Positions 29,700-38,054 of a DNA stretch of 64,000 bases are shown here, one piece after another. The DNA lies in assembly GCA_018269055.1 (NCBI GenBank), contig JAFDVI010000033.1, forward strand, positions 1-64,000, in the 5' to 3' direction. Numbering within the stretch: position 1 is the first letter of the stretch; every line of letters begins with the position of its first letter. This DNA comes from Acidobacteriota bacterium. GTDB taxonomy: Bacteria; Acidobacteriota; Blastocatellia; RBC074. A program made the translations under genes and the position numbers. A model generated the notes under the pieces. The model was given only the letters and a program-made list of their open reading frames with translations. It was not told the origin of the DNA and made no database searches.

Positions 29700-29930
29700 A
29701 TGGCCAGTTCAAATCCAACCTGTCCAAAATGCAAAGCGGCAATGGAGGAAGGTTTTTTAATTGATCGAGGAGACAGTAACTCGTCAAACGTTCCGACCTG
29801 GGTCGGTGGTCTTCCCGACAAACGTTGGTGGGGATTGAAAACCAGCGATAAGGAAAAGCTTCAGGTCATCACATTTCGATGCATTCGTTGTGGTTACCTG
29901 GAATCGTACGCGCCAATTCCCACGGAATGA
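29700..29930 (+). CDS. Small zinc-ribbon protein
   Basis: A 76-aa protein with two CxxC knuckles (CPKC near residue 8 and CIRC near 63), a likely zinc ribbon, ending GYLESYAP. It resembles small PF20097-like proteins (DUF6487) of unknown role. GGAGG lies six bases before the ATG. The frame overlaps nothing; it follows the ThuA gene by 32 bases and is probably in the same transcript. Confidence 0.78.
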   Translation: MASSNPTCPKCKAAMEEGFLIDRGDSNSSNVPTWVGGLPDKRWWGLKTSDKEKLQVITFRCIRCGYLESYAPIPTE

Positions 29931-29933
29931 ACC

Positions 29934-30015
29934 TGACAGGATTTACCTGGATGTCACAGAATGGAGAGCGATGAAACCATCGTTTTCATCCTGTTGAATC
30001 GGGTAAATCCTGTCA
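29934..30015. repeat. Inverted repeat after the zinc-ribbon gene
   Basis: TGACAGGATTTACC (29934-29947) and GGTAAATCCTGTCA (30002-30015) are perfect inverted copies 54 bases apart, filling the gap between convergent genes. An inner ATCGTTTTCATCC segment is unpaired. May serve as a terminator for one or both genes, or be another dispersed repeat. Confidence 0.7.
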
Positions 30016-30036
30016 AAAACTTTTTCGTCATCTGTT

Positions 30037-30768
30037 TCAATTGAAGCTGAAGGTCAGCATGATCCCCAGCCATTGATCCGAAGATCGCCGCCCAAGAACG
30101 TTTGAAAAGCCGTAGCCGCTTGTCCGTATGGAATAGTACTTGGTCGTCAACCCCACGCCGAATCCGTTTTCAAACCGATACCGAAATTGTCCCATCGCAT
30201 ATCCGCCGGTTCCCCAACGCGATTCACAGACTGTGCAATCCAGATTTGGCCCATCCTCTCCGGTGTTGATGTATTCGTTGTAGGTGCCGAGCGCGCCTCC
30301 GCCGCCAACGGAAACCAAGGCTTTATTCTTTCGCGGAGTCAGGTATACGCGCGCACCGGCGTACGGGAAAATTTGCGAATCATTGATTTTGACTCCCAGG
30401 CCCGGCCCAATCGGAATGCTGCGCCGACCGGTCAACCCTTCAAACGCGAAGTCCGAGCCGAAATCAATTTGCAGTTGGAGCACTTTGGGCGGAGTGATTC
30501 CACCGTTGATGCCCAGGGCGAAGGCGTTTTCAAACAGACCGCTCTGGCGCAAATCTCCTCTGGGGCCGAAGCCCCCGAAAGACAGTTCGAAAGAAAACAT
30601 TCCCAATCCTGAAAATGCGTTTTTGGATGAAGTCGAAGCCGCTTTGCCGGATGCAGCCGGTTCATTTGTCGTCGGCGTTAATTCTGAGGCATCGGTTTGG
30701 GCGAATGCCGAAGCGGAAAGCAAGGCAAGAAGCAGCAAGGTGAGAGCAAAGATCGAGTTGATTTTCAT
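30037..30768 (-). CDS. Predicted outer-membrane beta-barrel protein
   Basis: A 243-aa exported protein of unknown function. Signal peptide MKINSIFALTLLLLALLSASAFA; then a Thr/Ser/Ala-rich linker and alternating hydrophobic strands (FSFELSFGGFG; LQLQIDFGSDFAFEG; YAGARVYLTPRK; YAMGQFRYRFENGFGVGLTTKYYSI). The last residues WLGIMLTFSFN, ending in Phe-Asn, resemble a barrel-closing strand. GGAGG precedes the ATG. Divergent from the MBL-fold gene. Confidence 0.75.
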   Translation of the reverse strand: MKINSIFALTLLLLALLSASAFAQTDASELTPTTNEPAASGKAASTSSKNAFSGLGMFSFELSFGGFGPRGDLRQSGLFENAFALGINGGITPPKVLQLQIDFGSDFAFEGLTGRRSIPIGPGLGVKINDSQIFPYAGARVYLTPRKNKALVSVGGGGALGTYNEYINTGEDGPNLDCTVCESRWGTGGYAMGQFRYRFENGFGVGLTTKYYSIRTSGYGFSNVLGRRSSDQWLGIMLTFSFN

Positions 30769-31011
30769 TGTTCCTCCGAAGCTGCGCGCCTAAACAAGCG
30801 CGCAGTCCATTTGGCGATGGGTTGTCGTCCAAGGGGGATTGGAGGGGGTTTTCAATCAACTCGCAGGTTGGCGCGCAGTATTGCCGCGTTTCGGACAGGT
30901 GTCAATTACCGAATCCGGCGGCTGCAACTTTTGATTCACCTTCACAACCTGAAGCCTATCGCCTATGCTCTTGCCGTTTGCGACTTCCGGTATTTGCCTG
31001 AATCACCCCCT

Positions 31012-31977
31012 ATGAAACAATTTCTGTACAGATTGCTAAAACTCGTTGGACTGGCTGTCATTCTGTTGCTGGCGCTGCTGGCATACACCTTCCTTCCCAT
31101 GAAGTTGGACGTGAATGCCACTCAAGACAACAACTCATTTGCGACCTCCCAGCCCAATGCCGCCACGTTGCCGGAAGTCAAATTGTCGCTGATGAAAGCG
31201 GGCAAAATGACTTCGCAGCAATCCTTTTCCTGGCGCGGCGGCAAATGGGGCGTGACCTATGAAAGCGGCATGGCGGCGGTGCTGGTCGAACATCCGAAAA
31301 TGAGTTTCCTGTACGACGCCGGTTTTGGCGCCAACGTGGACGCGCACGCCACCGCCATGCCGTGGTTGATGAAAAAGCTGGCGAATTACGTCAAAGAAGT
31401 TCCCGCCGCCGAACAACTCCGCCAGAACGGCATCCCCCCGGAAACAATCAAAACCATCTTCATTTCCCATTCGCATTGGGATCACATCAGCGGCCTGGAA
31501 GATTTTCCCGGCGCGGAAGTTCGCATGCCCGGCGCGGAGTTGGACTTCATTCGCGCGCACAAAATGCCCGGCTTGATTGATCAGATGATTGACAAACTGA
31601 ACGTCAAAACGTTTGAGTTTACCGACGGACCGTATGAAAACTTTGACCGCAGCCTGGATTTGTTCGGCGACGGCAGCGTGGTGTTTGTTCCTTTGCCCGG
31701 CCACACCGACGGATCAAACGGAATGTTTGTCAATTTGCGATCCGGCAAACGGTTTCTGTTCACGGGCGACCTGACCTGGGCGTTGGAAGGATTTCAGTTG
31801 CCCGCGGAACGTCCCTGGATGGCGCGGAAACTGGTGGATTACGACGAAGCCGAAGTTCGACGTTCTATCGTCAAAGTCCATTTGCTGATGCAGAAATATC
31901 CCAACCTGATCGTCGTTCCCGCGCATGACCGCAGAGCACACGACCGCGTCGCCAACCTGCCGAACTTTGAACAGTGA
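31012..31977 (+). CDS. Metallo-beta-lactamase-fold hydrolase
   Basis: A 321-aa hydrolase with an N-terminal helix (LLKLVGLAVILLLALLAYTFLP) that anchors or exports it. Zinc motif HSHWDH at residues 153-158, further ligands in VFVPLPGHTDGSNG and FLFTGDLTW, and a late VVPAHDRRAH. Length and layout suit the lactonase/glyoxalase-like branch; substrate unknown. Start ATG 31012; the frame reaches further upstream but crosses the promoter region of the divergent gene. No clear ribosome site. Confidence 0.88.
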   Translation: MKQFLYRLLKLVGLAVILLLALLAYTFLPMKLDVNATQDNNSFATSQPNAATLPEVKLSLMKAGKMTSQQSFSWRGGKWGVTYESGMAAVLVEHPKMSFLYDAGFGANVDAHATAMPWLMKKLANYVKEVPAAEQLRQNGIPPETIKTIFISHSHWDHISGLEDFPGAEVRMPGAELDFIRAHKMPGLIDQMIDKLNVKTFEFTDGPYENFDRSLDLFGDGSVVFVPLPGHTDGSNGMFVNLRSGKRFLFTGDLTWALEGFQLPAERPWMARKLVDYDEAEVRRSIVKVHLLMQKYPNLIVVPAHDRRAHDRVANLPNFEQ

Positions 31978-32129
31978 AGCGCCAGCCAAAAACTTAACCA
32001 TGATTTAGCCGCCTCCTGATAAGGATTTATTCCTACCTTTAATCGGACGTTACACCTCTCCTCTACTCTCGCGCTTACACTCACGCTGTACCGATCCGGC
32101 TGAAAAATTCAGGAGGAGACAACGCGAAT

Positions 32130-33320
32130 ATGAATTCCGCCAGCACGCACCTGCACGTGTATGAACGCGCAGCGACCACTTTGCCCGCGATTCTGTCGAA
32201 TGGGCAACGCGCAGCAGTTTCGCTGCACTGCCACACCAACTTTTCCAAAGAATTACTGTCCTTCATCCCGCATTACGCGGCGATGATTCCCGTTGTGTCG
32301 AAGCTGTTCAAAGCTGAAATGGATCGGTACCTGACGCTTCACGGGCGGACGGTGGATTTTGCAAACGCGTATTGGACGCCTCCGGTTTCGCCGCGTCAGG
32401 TGCTGGAAATTGAAATGATTCAGATCGAATCGCGGCTGGGGTTGCCTGCGCTGGTTTCCATCACAGACCACGACGACATTGAAGCCAGTTCGCGGTTGCA
32501 GGTCATTGATTCCGGTCGCCGAATCCCGATTTCGCTGGAATGGACTGTGCCTTATCGCAACGGGTTCTTTCATTTGGGCGTGCATAACCTGCCGCAGGAA
32601 TTTGCCCAGGAAATTTATCGGGAGTTGATGAAGTACAGTAATCAAACCGACGACACGATGGCGCTGGGCGATTTGCTGGCGTTGCTGGACGAAGCCCCCG
32701 AAACGCTGGTGGTGCTAAACCATCCGTTATGGGACATTGAATTTATCGGCGCAGACCAGCATCGCGCTTGTTTGAGGACCTTTCTGGCAGAACATCGCCA
32801 ACACCTTCATGCCTTTGAAATCAACGGATTCCGTTCGTGGCGCGAAAACAATGCAACGATTCGGTTGGCCGAAGATTGGGGAATTCCGGTTGTCAGTGGT
32901 GGCGACCGGCACGGTTGCCAGGCCAATACGCTGCTGAACCTGACCCGCTCGAATTCCTTTGCAGACTTCGTCGCGGAAATTCGCGAAGACAATCACAGCG
33001 AAGTTTTGTTGATGCCGGAATACACGGAATCGCTGGTGGCGCGAACGATTCAGGTCGCGGCGGACGTGTTGCGTCAATATCCCAATCATCCCCTGGGACA
33101 ACCGTGTTGGAACGACCGCGTCTTCGTTGATCTGGGCGATGGGCTTGGCAGTTGTCCGCTGACCAGACATTGGCCGAATGGCGGCCCAGCCTGGGTGCGC
33201 GCCAGTTTGTGGATGTTGCGAATGCTGGGAACTCGTTTGCAACCGGCCTTGAGAATGGCGCTTGCAGGAGAGAAAGTTGCGGCCAATGTGGTTGCAGAAA
33301 GGATGGGTTATGAAAACTGA
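32130..33320 (+). CDS. PHP-domain phosphoesterase
   Basis: A 396-aa protein with the PHP metal-binding motifs: SLHCHTNFS (H33, H35), SITDHDDIE (D113-D115), VVLNHPLW, and GGDRHG. PHP proteins of this size are phosphoesterases, sometimes acting on phospholipid- or sugar-linked phosphates. GGAGGA lies about 12 bases before the ATG. It overlaps the next glycosyltransferase by 11 bases, so it likely works in the same pathway, perhaps glycolipid synthesis (inference from linkage). Confidence 0.85.
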   Translation: MNSASTHLHVYERAATTLPAILSNGQRAAVSLHCHTNFSKELLSFIPHYAAMIPVVSKLFKAEMDRYLTLHGRTVDFANAYWTPPVSPRQVLEIEMIQIESRLGLPALVSITDHDDIEASSRLQVIDSGRRIPISLEWTVPYRNGFFHLGVHNLPQEFAQEIYRELMKYSNQTDDTMALGDLLALLDEAPETLVVLNHPLWDIEFIGADQHRACLRTFLAEHRQHLHAFEINGFRSWRENNATIRLAEDWGIPVVSGGDRHGCQANTLLNLTRSNSFADFVAEIREDNHSEVLLMPEYTESLVARTIQVAADVLRQYPNHPLGQPCWNDRVFVDLGDGLGSCPLTRHWPNGGPAWVRASLWMLRMLGTRLQPALRMALAGEKVAANVVAERMGYEN

Positions 33321-34554
33321 GTTAAGAATCGCTTTTTTTACGGATTCTTACACGGAAGTAAACGGCGTGGCGCACACCAGCCGAATGCTGACCGAATTTG
33401 CCAAACGGCATCAACTCCCCGTGCTGTGTGTTCACGCGGGCGAAAAAATCGAACAGGTTCAGGAAAGCAGCCTGCAACGATTGGCGCTGCCGCGCACGCG
33501 GTTTGGCTTCAGACTGGACGCCGATTTGCGCTTTGATTTGTTGATGATGCGACACACGCGGTTGGCGCTGAAAACAGTTCGGGATTTCAACCCGGATGTC
33601 ATTCACGTCACCGGCCCAAGCGACATTGGATTGCTGGGAGTTTATGTCGCCAACAAACTGAAACTGCCGATTGTGATGTCCTGGCACACAAACGTTCACG
33701 AATATGCCAAACAACGGCTGGAAAAACTGACGCCGTGGCTTCCGACGTTTTTGGCCGACACTCGGCGATTTTCGCTGGCAGGCAGCGCCGAACGACTGAG
33801 CCTGAAACTGACCTTATTGTTCTACAAACTCGGAAAAGTGTTTCTGGCGCCGAATGAAGAGCTCGGCAAAATGTTACAGCGGAACACCAATCGGCCAGTG
33901 TTTATGATGCGGCGAGGCGTAGACACAAATCTGTTTTCCCCCGTCAAACGCGAGCGAAATGATGGGCTTTTCACGATTGGGTATGTCGGACGACTGACGC
34001 CGGAAAAGAATGTTCGGATGTTGGCGGATTTGGAAAAGGCCCTGTTGACCGCTGGCATCAGGGATTTTCGCTTCGTGATTGTCGGCACCGGCAGCGAGCG
34101 CGTTTGGTTGGAACAGCAAATGCAAGCCGCGAGTTTTGCCGGTGTGCTGAAGGGCGAAGCATTGGCGCGTGCTTATGCAAATTTCGATCTGTTCATCTTC
34201 CCTTCACGCACGGACACTTTCGGCAACGTCGTGCTGGAAGCGCAAGCGTCGGGCGTGCCTGCCATCGTCAGCGATCAAGGCGGCCCCAAATTCATCATTC
34301 GTGACGGGAAAACGGGTATGGTGGCGCGGAGCAAGTCCGAGTTTTTGAGCGCAACATTGAGTTTGATTTCGCAACCGGAACTTCACGCGCAAATGCGCGA
34401 AGCGGCGCGCGAACTGGCCTGTCGGGCTTCGTGGGACAATGTGTTCAAACAGGTCTGGCAAGCGTATGAGCTTTGTGTTCAACGCGCAGCCGCCGAAGCG
34501 TCCGTGCGCCAACCGTTGCCTCCGTCAACTGTGAGGCAGGATGCAGTTAGTTGA
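33310..34554 (+). CDS. GT4-family glycosyltransferase (PimB/SQDG-synthase-like)
   Basis: A 414-aa GT-B enzyme. The N-terminus RIAFFTDSYTEVNGVAHTSRML follows the pattern F-T-D-x-Y-x-P/E-x-V-N-G-V of lipid-directed mannosyl/glucosyltransferases (MgtA, PimB, SqdX relatives). FTIGYVGRLTPEKNVRML and RTDTFGNVVLEAQASGVPAIVSD (E-x7-E) are in the second half. Start ATG 33310, inside the end of the PHP gene. Acts probably on a membrane lipid acceptor. Confidence 0.92.
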   Translation: MKTELRIAFFTDSYTEVNGVAHTSRMLTEFAKRHQLPVLCVHAGEKIEQVQESSLQRLALPRTRFGFRLDADLRFDLLMMRHTRLALKTVRDFNPDVIHVTGPSDIGLLGVYVANKLKLPIVMSWHTNVHEYAKQRLEKLTPWLPTFLADTRRFSLAGSAERLSLKLTLLFYKLGKVFLAPNEELGKMLQRNTNRPVFMMRRGVDTNLFSPVKRERNDGLFTIGYVGRLTPEKNVRMLADLEKALLTAGIRDFRFVIVGTGSERVWLEQQMQAASFAGVLKGEALARAYANFDLFIFPSRTDTFGNVVLEAQASGVPAIVSDQGGPKFIIRDGKTGMVARSKSEFLSATLSLISQPELHAQMREAARELACRASWDNVFKQVWQAYELCVQRAAAEASVRQPLPPSTVRQDAVS

Positions 34555-35104
34555 TCGAGAGTCGAATTCCGTGACTGTTGGCGTAGCGGCGTTGAAACTG
34601 CTGCGCCATCCCGTTGAAAACCTGATTCGCCGTTGGAATTGGAAATCGGCAATGCTCAGCGCGTTGACGCGCGGAGCGTTGTTTTTCTTCGCCAATCTGG
34701 GCGCCGGAATTTCGGCAGCGGTTGGCGCGATGAGCGTCGAAGCGGCCTTTTACATTACGGTCGCCGGATTTTACGGTTCGGCGACCGAAGCCTTTCGCCG
34801 CGCGCGCCCGACCTGGTTGGCGACGGTCGTGATGATGGTGGTCATGCCTTCGATCAATCACCTGCTGGAATTTGCCCTGCACTGGTCGCATGGAACCAAA
34901 AAGTTGACGACTGGCATTATCGCTTCCGTCGCCTTTTCCATGTTGTCGGCGGTGTTCAATCTGTTCGCCATGCAGCGCGGAGCCTTTATCGTAGGCGCGG
35001 AACGACAATCTTTGTTGGATGATTTTCGCCAACTGCCGCGCATCATTTTTGACTTTCTGACCGTTGTTCCGCGCGCCGTGTGGGTTCGCGCCAGACAGGA
35101 TTAG
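34541..35104 (+). CDS. Small membrane protein of unknown function
   Basis: A 187-aa protein that I do not recognise. It has about four hydrophobic segments (ALFFFANLGAGISAAVGAMSV; AAFYITVAGFYG; WLATVVMMVVMPSINHLL; TTGIIASVAFSMLSAVFNLFAM) and a basic tail. It overlaps the glycosyltransferase by 14 bases and is followed after five bases by another glycosyltransferase, so a role in the same membrane pathway is likely. A GTG at 34572 is an alternative start. Confidence 0.75.
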   Translation: MQLVDRESNSVTVGVAALKLLRHPVENLIRRWNWKSAMLSALTRGALFFFANLGAGISAAVGAMSVEAAFYITVAGFYGSATEAFRRARPTWLATVVMMVVMPSINHLLEFALHWSHGTKKLTTGIIASVAFSMLSAVFNLFAMQRGAFIVGAERQSLLDDFRQLPRIIFDFLTVVPRAVWVRARQD

Positions 35105-35109
35105 TTCCG

Positions 35110-36399
35110 ATGCCAATCAAAACACTGCACATTACAAACGCATTTCATCAGTCTTCCGGCGGCATCAGCACGTTTTATCGCGCGTTGATGGAACGCGCCA
35201 ACCGGCTTGGACGACAAATGACGCTGGTTGTACCGGGTGATCAAACCAGGACTGAAGCCCTGGGTGAGTTTACGCGCATTCGTTTTGTGAAATCGCCGCA
35301 CGCGCCTGCCTTTGATCGTCGCTATCGGTTGTTGATGCCCACACAGTATTTGCCGTTCTTCGCAGGCGAATTGACGCGAATCCTGCGCGAAGAACGTCCC
35401 GATTTAATCGAAATCTGCGACAAGTATTCTGTCAGTTGGCTGGCCGGGTTGTTGCGGCGGCGATGGTTGGCGGGTTTGCCCAGAACCGCGTTAGTGGGAA
35501 TGAATTGCGAGCGGATGGATGACAACGTTTCGGCATTTTTGACAAATGACAAACCTGGAAAGCTCTGGTCAAAATTTTATTTGGGCAATCTGTACATTCC
35601 GCTTTTCGATTATCACATCGCCAATTCCAAGTACACCGCCGAAGAATTGCGGGCGGCGATGAATCCCAAACACCATCGCGAAATCCGCGTGTTGCCGATG
35701 GGGGCGCAAATTGCCGAGTTCGCCGCTGCAATTCCAAACGAATCCAACCGGCTGCAATTTCTGGCGCAAACCAATGGCGACCGGCAAACGCGGTTGTTGC
35801 TTTACGCCGGACGGTTGTCGCCGGAAAAGAATTTGCCGCTGCTCCTTGAGCTGATGGAGCGATTGGCGAGTGAAAATTTCCGACTTGTTGTTGCGGGTTC
35901 CGGGCCGCTGGCCGATTGGCTGGAAAGCGAATCTCATCGTCGCGTGCCCGGAAAAGTATTGTTGCTTGGTCACGTGCGAGACAGGCAATCGTTGATGAAC
36001 CTGTATGCAAACTGCGATGCATTTGTGCATCCGAATCCGCGTGAACCATTTGGCATTGCGCCACTGGAAGCGATGGCCGCCGGATTGCCACTGGTCGCCC
36101 CGCATTCGGGCGGCGTGTTGTCTTATGCCGACGAAACAAATTCATGGCTCGCCGAAGCCAACGCGGAAGCCTTTGCTTCAGCCCTGAAAGCCGTTTTCGA
36201 CGATGCTTCAATGCGCAAAGACAAACTGGCGCGCGCTCGATGGACGGCCCAACAATACCACTGGTCGGATGTCGCCGACCGTTTCTTTACGCTGTACGAC
36301 GAACTGCATGCCGATTTCCCTGCGTCTCGATTTGCTTATCAACTCGATTCGACATATCGCGTTACTGCGATCAACGGTAGTGAACGAGCACTGCAATAA
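35110..36399 (+). CDS. GT4-family glycosyltransferase
   Basis: A 429-aa GT-B enzyme. KTLHITNAFHQSSGGISTFYRAL has the GG-x-S/A-T loop; RLLLYAGRLSPEKNLPLLLELM starts the second domain; REPFGIAPLEAMAAGLPLVAP contains E-x7-E. The ATG at 35110 is preferred; the frame is open 30 bases upstream inside the membrane-protein gene. Last gene of the PHP-GT4-membrane-GT4 block; nucleotide composition changes sharply after it. Confidence 0.91.
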   Translation: MPIKTLHITNAFHQSSGGISTFYRALMERANRLGRQMTLVVPGDQTRTEALGEFTRIRFVKSPHAPAFDRRYRLLMPTQYLPFFAGELTRILREERPDLIEICDKYSVSWLAGLLRRRWLAGLPRTALVGMNCERMDDNVSAFLTNDKPGKLWSKFYLGNLYIPLFDYHIANSKYTAEELRAAMNPKHHREIRVLPMGAQIAEFAAAIPNESNRLQFLAQTNGDRQTRLLLYAGRLSPEKNLPLLLELMERLASENFRLVVAGSGPLADWLESESHRRVPGKVLLLGHVRDRQSLMNLYANCDAFVHPNPREPFGIAPLEAMAAGLPLVAPHSGGVLSYADETNSWLAEANAEAFASALKAVFDDASMRKDKLARARWTAQQYHWSDVADRFFTLYDELHADFPASRFAYQLDSTYRVTAINGSERALQ

Positions 36400-36497
36400 T
36401 CCCTAAACCCATTGCTTCGAGTAAATTGATCGGGCGATTACATCCAGCCTTGCTTCAGCTAAATACCGCTTTTAGAATGCGTACAGAGGTAAACTTG

Positions 36498-37568
36498 ATG
36501 ATTGCCGTTTCCAGTGCACCACTAATTACGACCAATAGCAGAATCCTTGTCGGAACACTTGCTCGCCCTAGTCTTGATGTTCAAACAGGCAGGGCTGAAC
36601 TTACTTTTCCCGGATTTAATTACTCAATTTCTGCGTTCGTTGAATCACACGTAACAACTAATCCCAGCCGCAGCGTTCTGAAAGTCTATTTAGATGAGGG
36701 CATAACGCTAGAGTGCGAGTTTTTGGAAAAAGTGGTTAATGGTAATCAAAAAATTTTACTTGAAGGCAAGTCAGAACTGAAGGTTGTTTCGAGTCAACCG
36801 CGTGCGCATTTTATCGCTAACACTTTAGAATCATTATTTCTCCTGGACAGCAATGCCCGTTTGAAAATTCCAGGCCTTCAATTGGAGATAGGGATAACTT
36901 TTGCCGAATCACTAACTATGATTGGCCAGTATCTACAACGTCGGCAAACCGTTTTCCAATTAATGACAATTGAAAAAAGGCTCAACCAAAGTTTTTCTAT
37001 CCCTCATCGGATTTCTGACTTAGAACGTAAAGATATTGCCTTCGCCTATCACGCGGTAACTTGCGGTACGTTCGATTGGCCATTTAGACAGGGAGAATTC
37101 CCCTGTTGGGCGACTCCTGAAATAAAGAGGCAACTTACAACGATAGACGGTATCGAGCCGATTGAAATCACTATTGATCGTTATGAATGTTTTGTTCTGG
37201 ACAAGCGGATCGTTTTGGATGAGGCATTGATTAAAATTGAAAACCCTTTTATCGCTAACTTGGAGAAAGTTAGCCACGAGTTGCAAAGTCTTGACGGACA
37301 TGAGTTTCTAGTTTCAATCGGATCACTGACTGGCAGGGCAACTTATGAGTTTTCAGATATTTCGTTTCTTAACTCTATTGATTGGGATGAGCGCACTACA
37401 GAATTAGTCAACTTAGAAGATAAATTGGATGAAAGGTTTTTCGAACTAGGCAACCACTTAGCCGCTGCAACGCTTGATGACTTGACGGAGCAAGAGAAGG
37501 CAGCGATTACAGAGTCGTTCATTCTCAATGCAGAAGCTTTCACTGATCCAGCCACTTTGGGAGAGTAA
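36498..37568 (+). CDS. Unrecognised protein paired with a PIN nuclease (possible antitoxin or partner)
   Basis: A 356-aa soluble protein that I do not recognise. It is mixed alpha/beta with beta-rich parts (NRILVGTLARP; VLKVYLDEGITLECEFL; ATYEFSDISF) and an acidic, helical C-terminus (LDDLTEQEKAAITESFILNAEAF). It has no signal peptide. Codon use and base composition are much more AT-rich than on either side, which suggests recent transfer. GAGG at 36486-36489 supports ATG 36498; the frame reaches back to 36426. Only three bases separate it from the PIN gene, as in toxin-antitoxin pairs, but it is much larger than VapB antitoxins. Confidence 0.7.
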   Translation: MIAVSSAPLITTNSRILVGTLARPSLDVQTGRAELTFPGFNYSISAFVESHVTTNPSRSVLKVYLDEGITLECEFLEKVVNGNQKILLEGKSELKVVSSQPRAHFIANTLESLFLLDSNARLKIPGLQLEIGITFAESLTMIGQYLQRRQTVFQLMTIEKRLNQSFSIPHRISDLERKDIAFAYHAVTCGTFDWPFRQGEFPCWATPEIKRQLTTIDGIEPIEITIDRYECFVLDKRIVLDEALIKIENPFIANLEKVSHELQSLDGHEFLVSIGSLTGRATYEFSDISFLNSIDWDERTTELVNLEDKLDERFFELGNHLAAATLDDLTEQEKAAITESFILNAEAFTDPATLGE

Positions 37569-37571
37569 TTG

Positions 37572-38054
37572 ATGGCTACTGCTTCGGCGTTCGATGACAC
37601 ACCTTTATTGCTAGACAATGATGTGTTCACGCATTGGCGCAATCAAAATCCACAAATCGTAACTGCAATCAAGCACTACACCTACAACTTGAAATCCTTC
37701 CCCAAACTTCCGGCCATTACAATTTTTGAGGCAAAATGGGGGATCGAAAAAGAAATAATCAAAACCCCGGAGAGAAGGTCAGATTTAGCGCAACGACAAG
37801 AAAAAATCGAAAATGCAGCAAAAACCTTTGGTGTTTTGGATTTTAATTACGAAGCAGCTTCAATAGCAGCTTATATTTTTGCTCGCCTCTCTCAAAGCCA
37901 ACGCAACCAGCACTGGAAAGACGTGTTCATTGCCGCAACGGCTCTTGCTCACAATTATGGTGTTGCTACTAAAAACCAACGCGACTTTGTGCTTGTTGGT
38001 CAGCACCTCCCGCCGCATGTCCCCATCTTGTATCTAGCAATCTGGAAACCATGA
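37572..38054 (+). CDS. PIN-domain nuclease (VapC-like)
   Basis: A 160-aa predicted ribonuclease. The four acidic positions of the PIN active site can be placed: D15 or D17 (LLLDNDVFTHW), E53 (ITIFEAKWG), D117 (WKDVFIAATALAHNYG) and D138 (VATKNQRDF). ATG at 37572 rather than TTG three bases before. AT-rich like the preceding gene. Its stop overlaps the start of the MutS-like gene as ATGA. Known relatives cut tRNA or rRNA as toxins; target here unknown. Confidence 0.88.
   Translation: MATASAFDDTPLLLDNDVFTHWRNQNPQIVTAIKHYTYNLKSFPKLPAITIFEAKWGIEKEIIKTPERRSDLAQRQEKIENAAKTFGVLDFNYEAASIAAYIFARLSQSQRNQHWKDVFIAATALAHNYGVATKNQRDFVLVGQHLPPHVPILYLAIWKP

Noticed and set aside
31978-32129. Small gene or RNA between the MBL-fold and PHP genes
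   Set aside because: No open frame with a ribosome site and no stable hairpin; treated as a plain promoter region.
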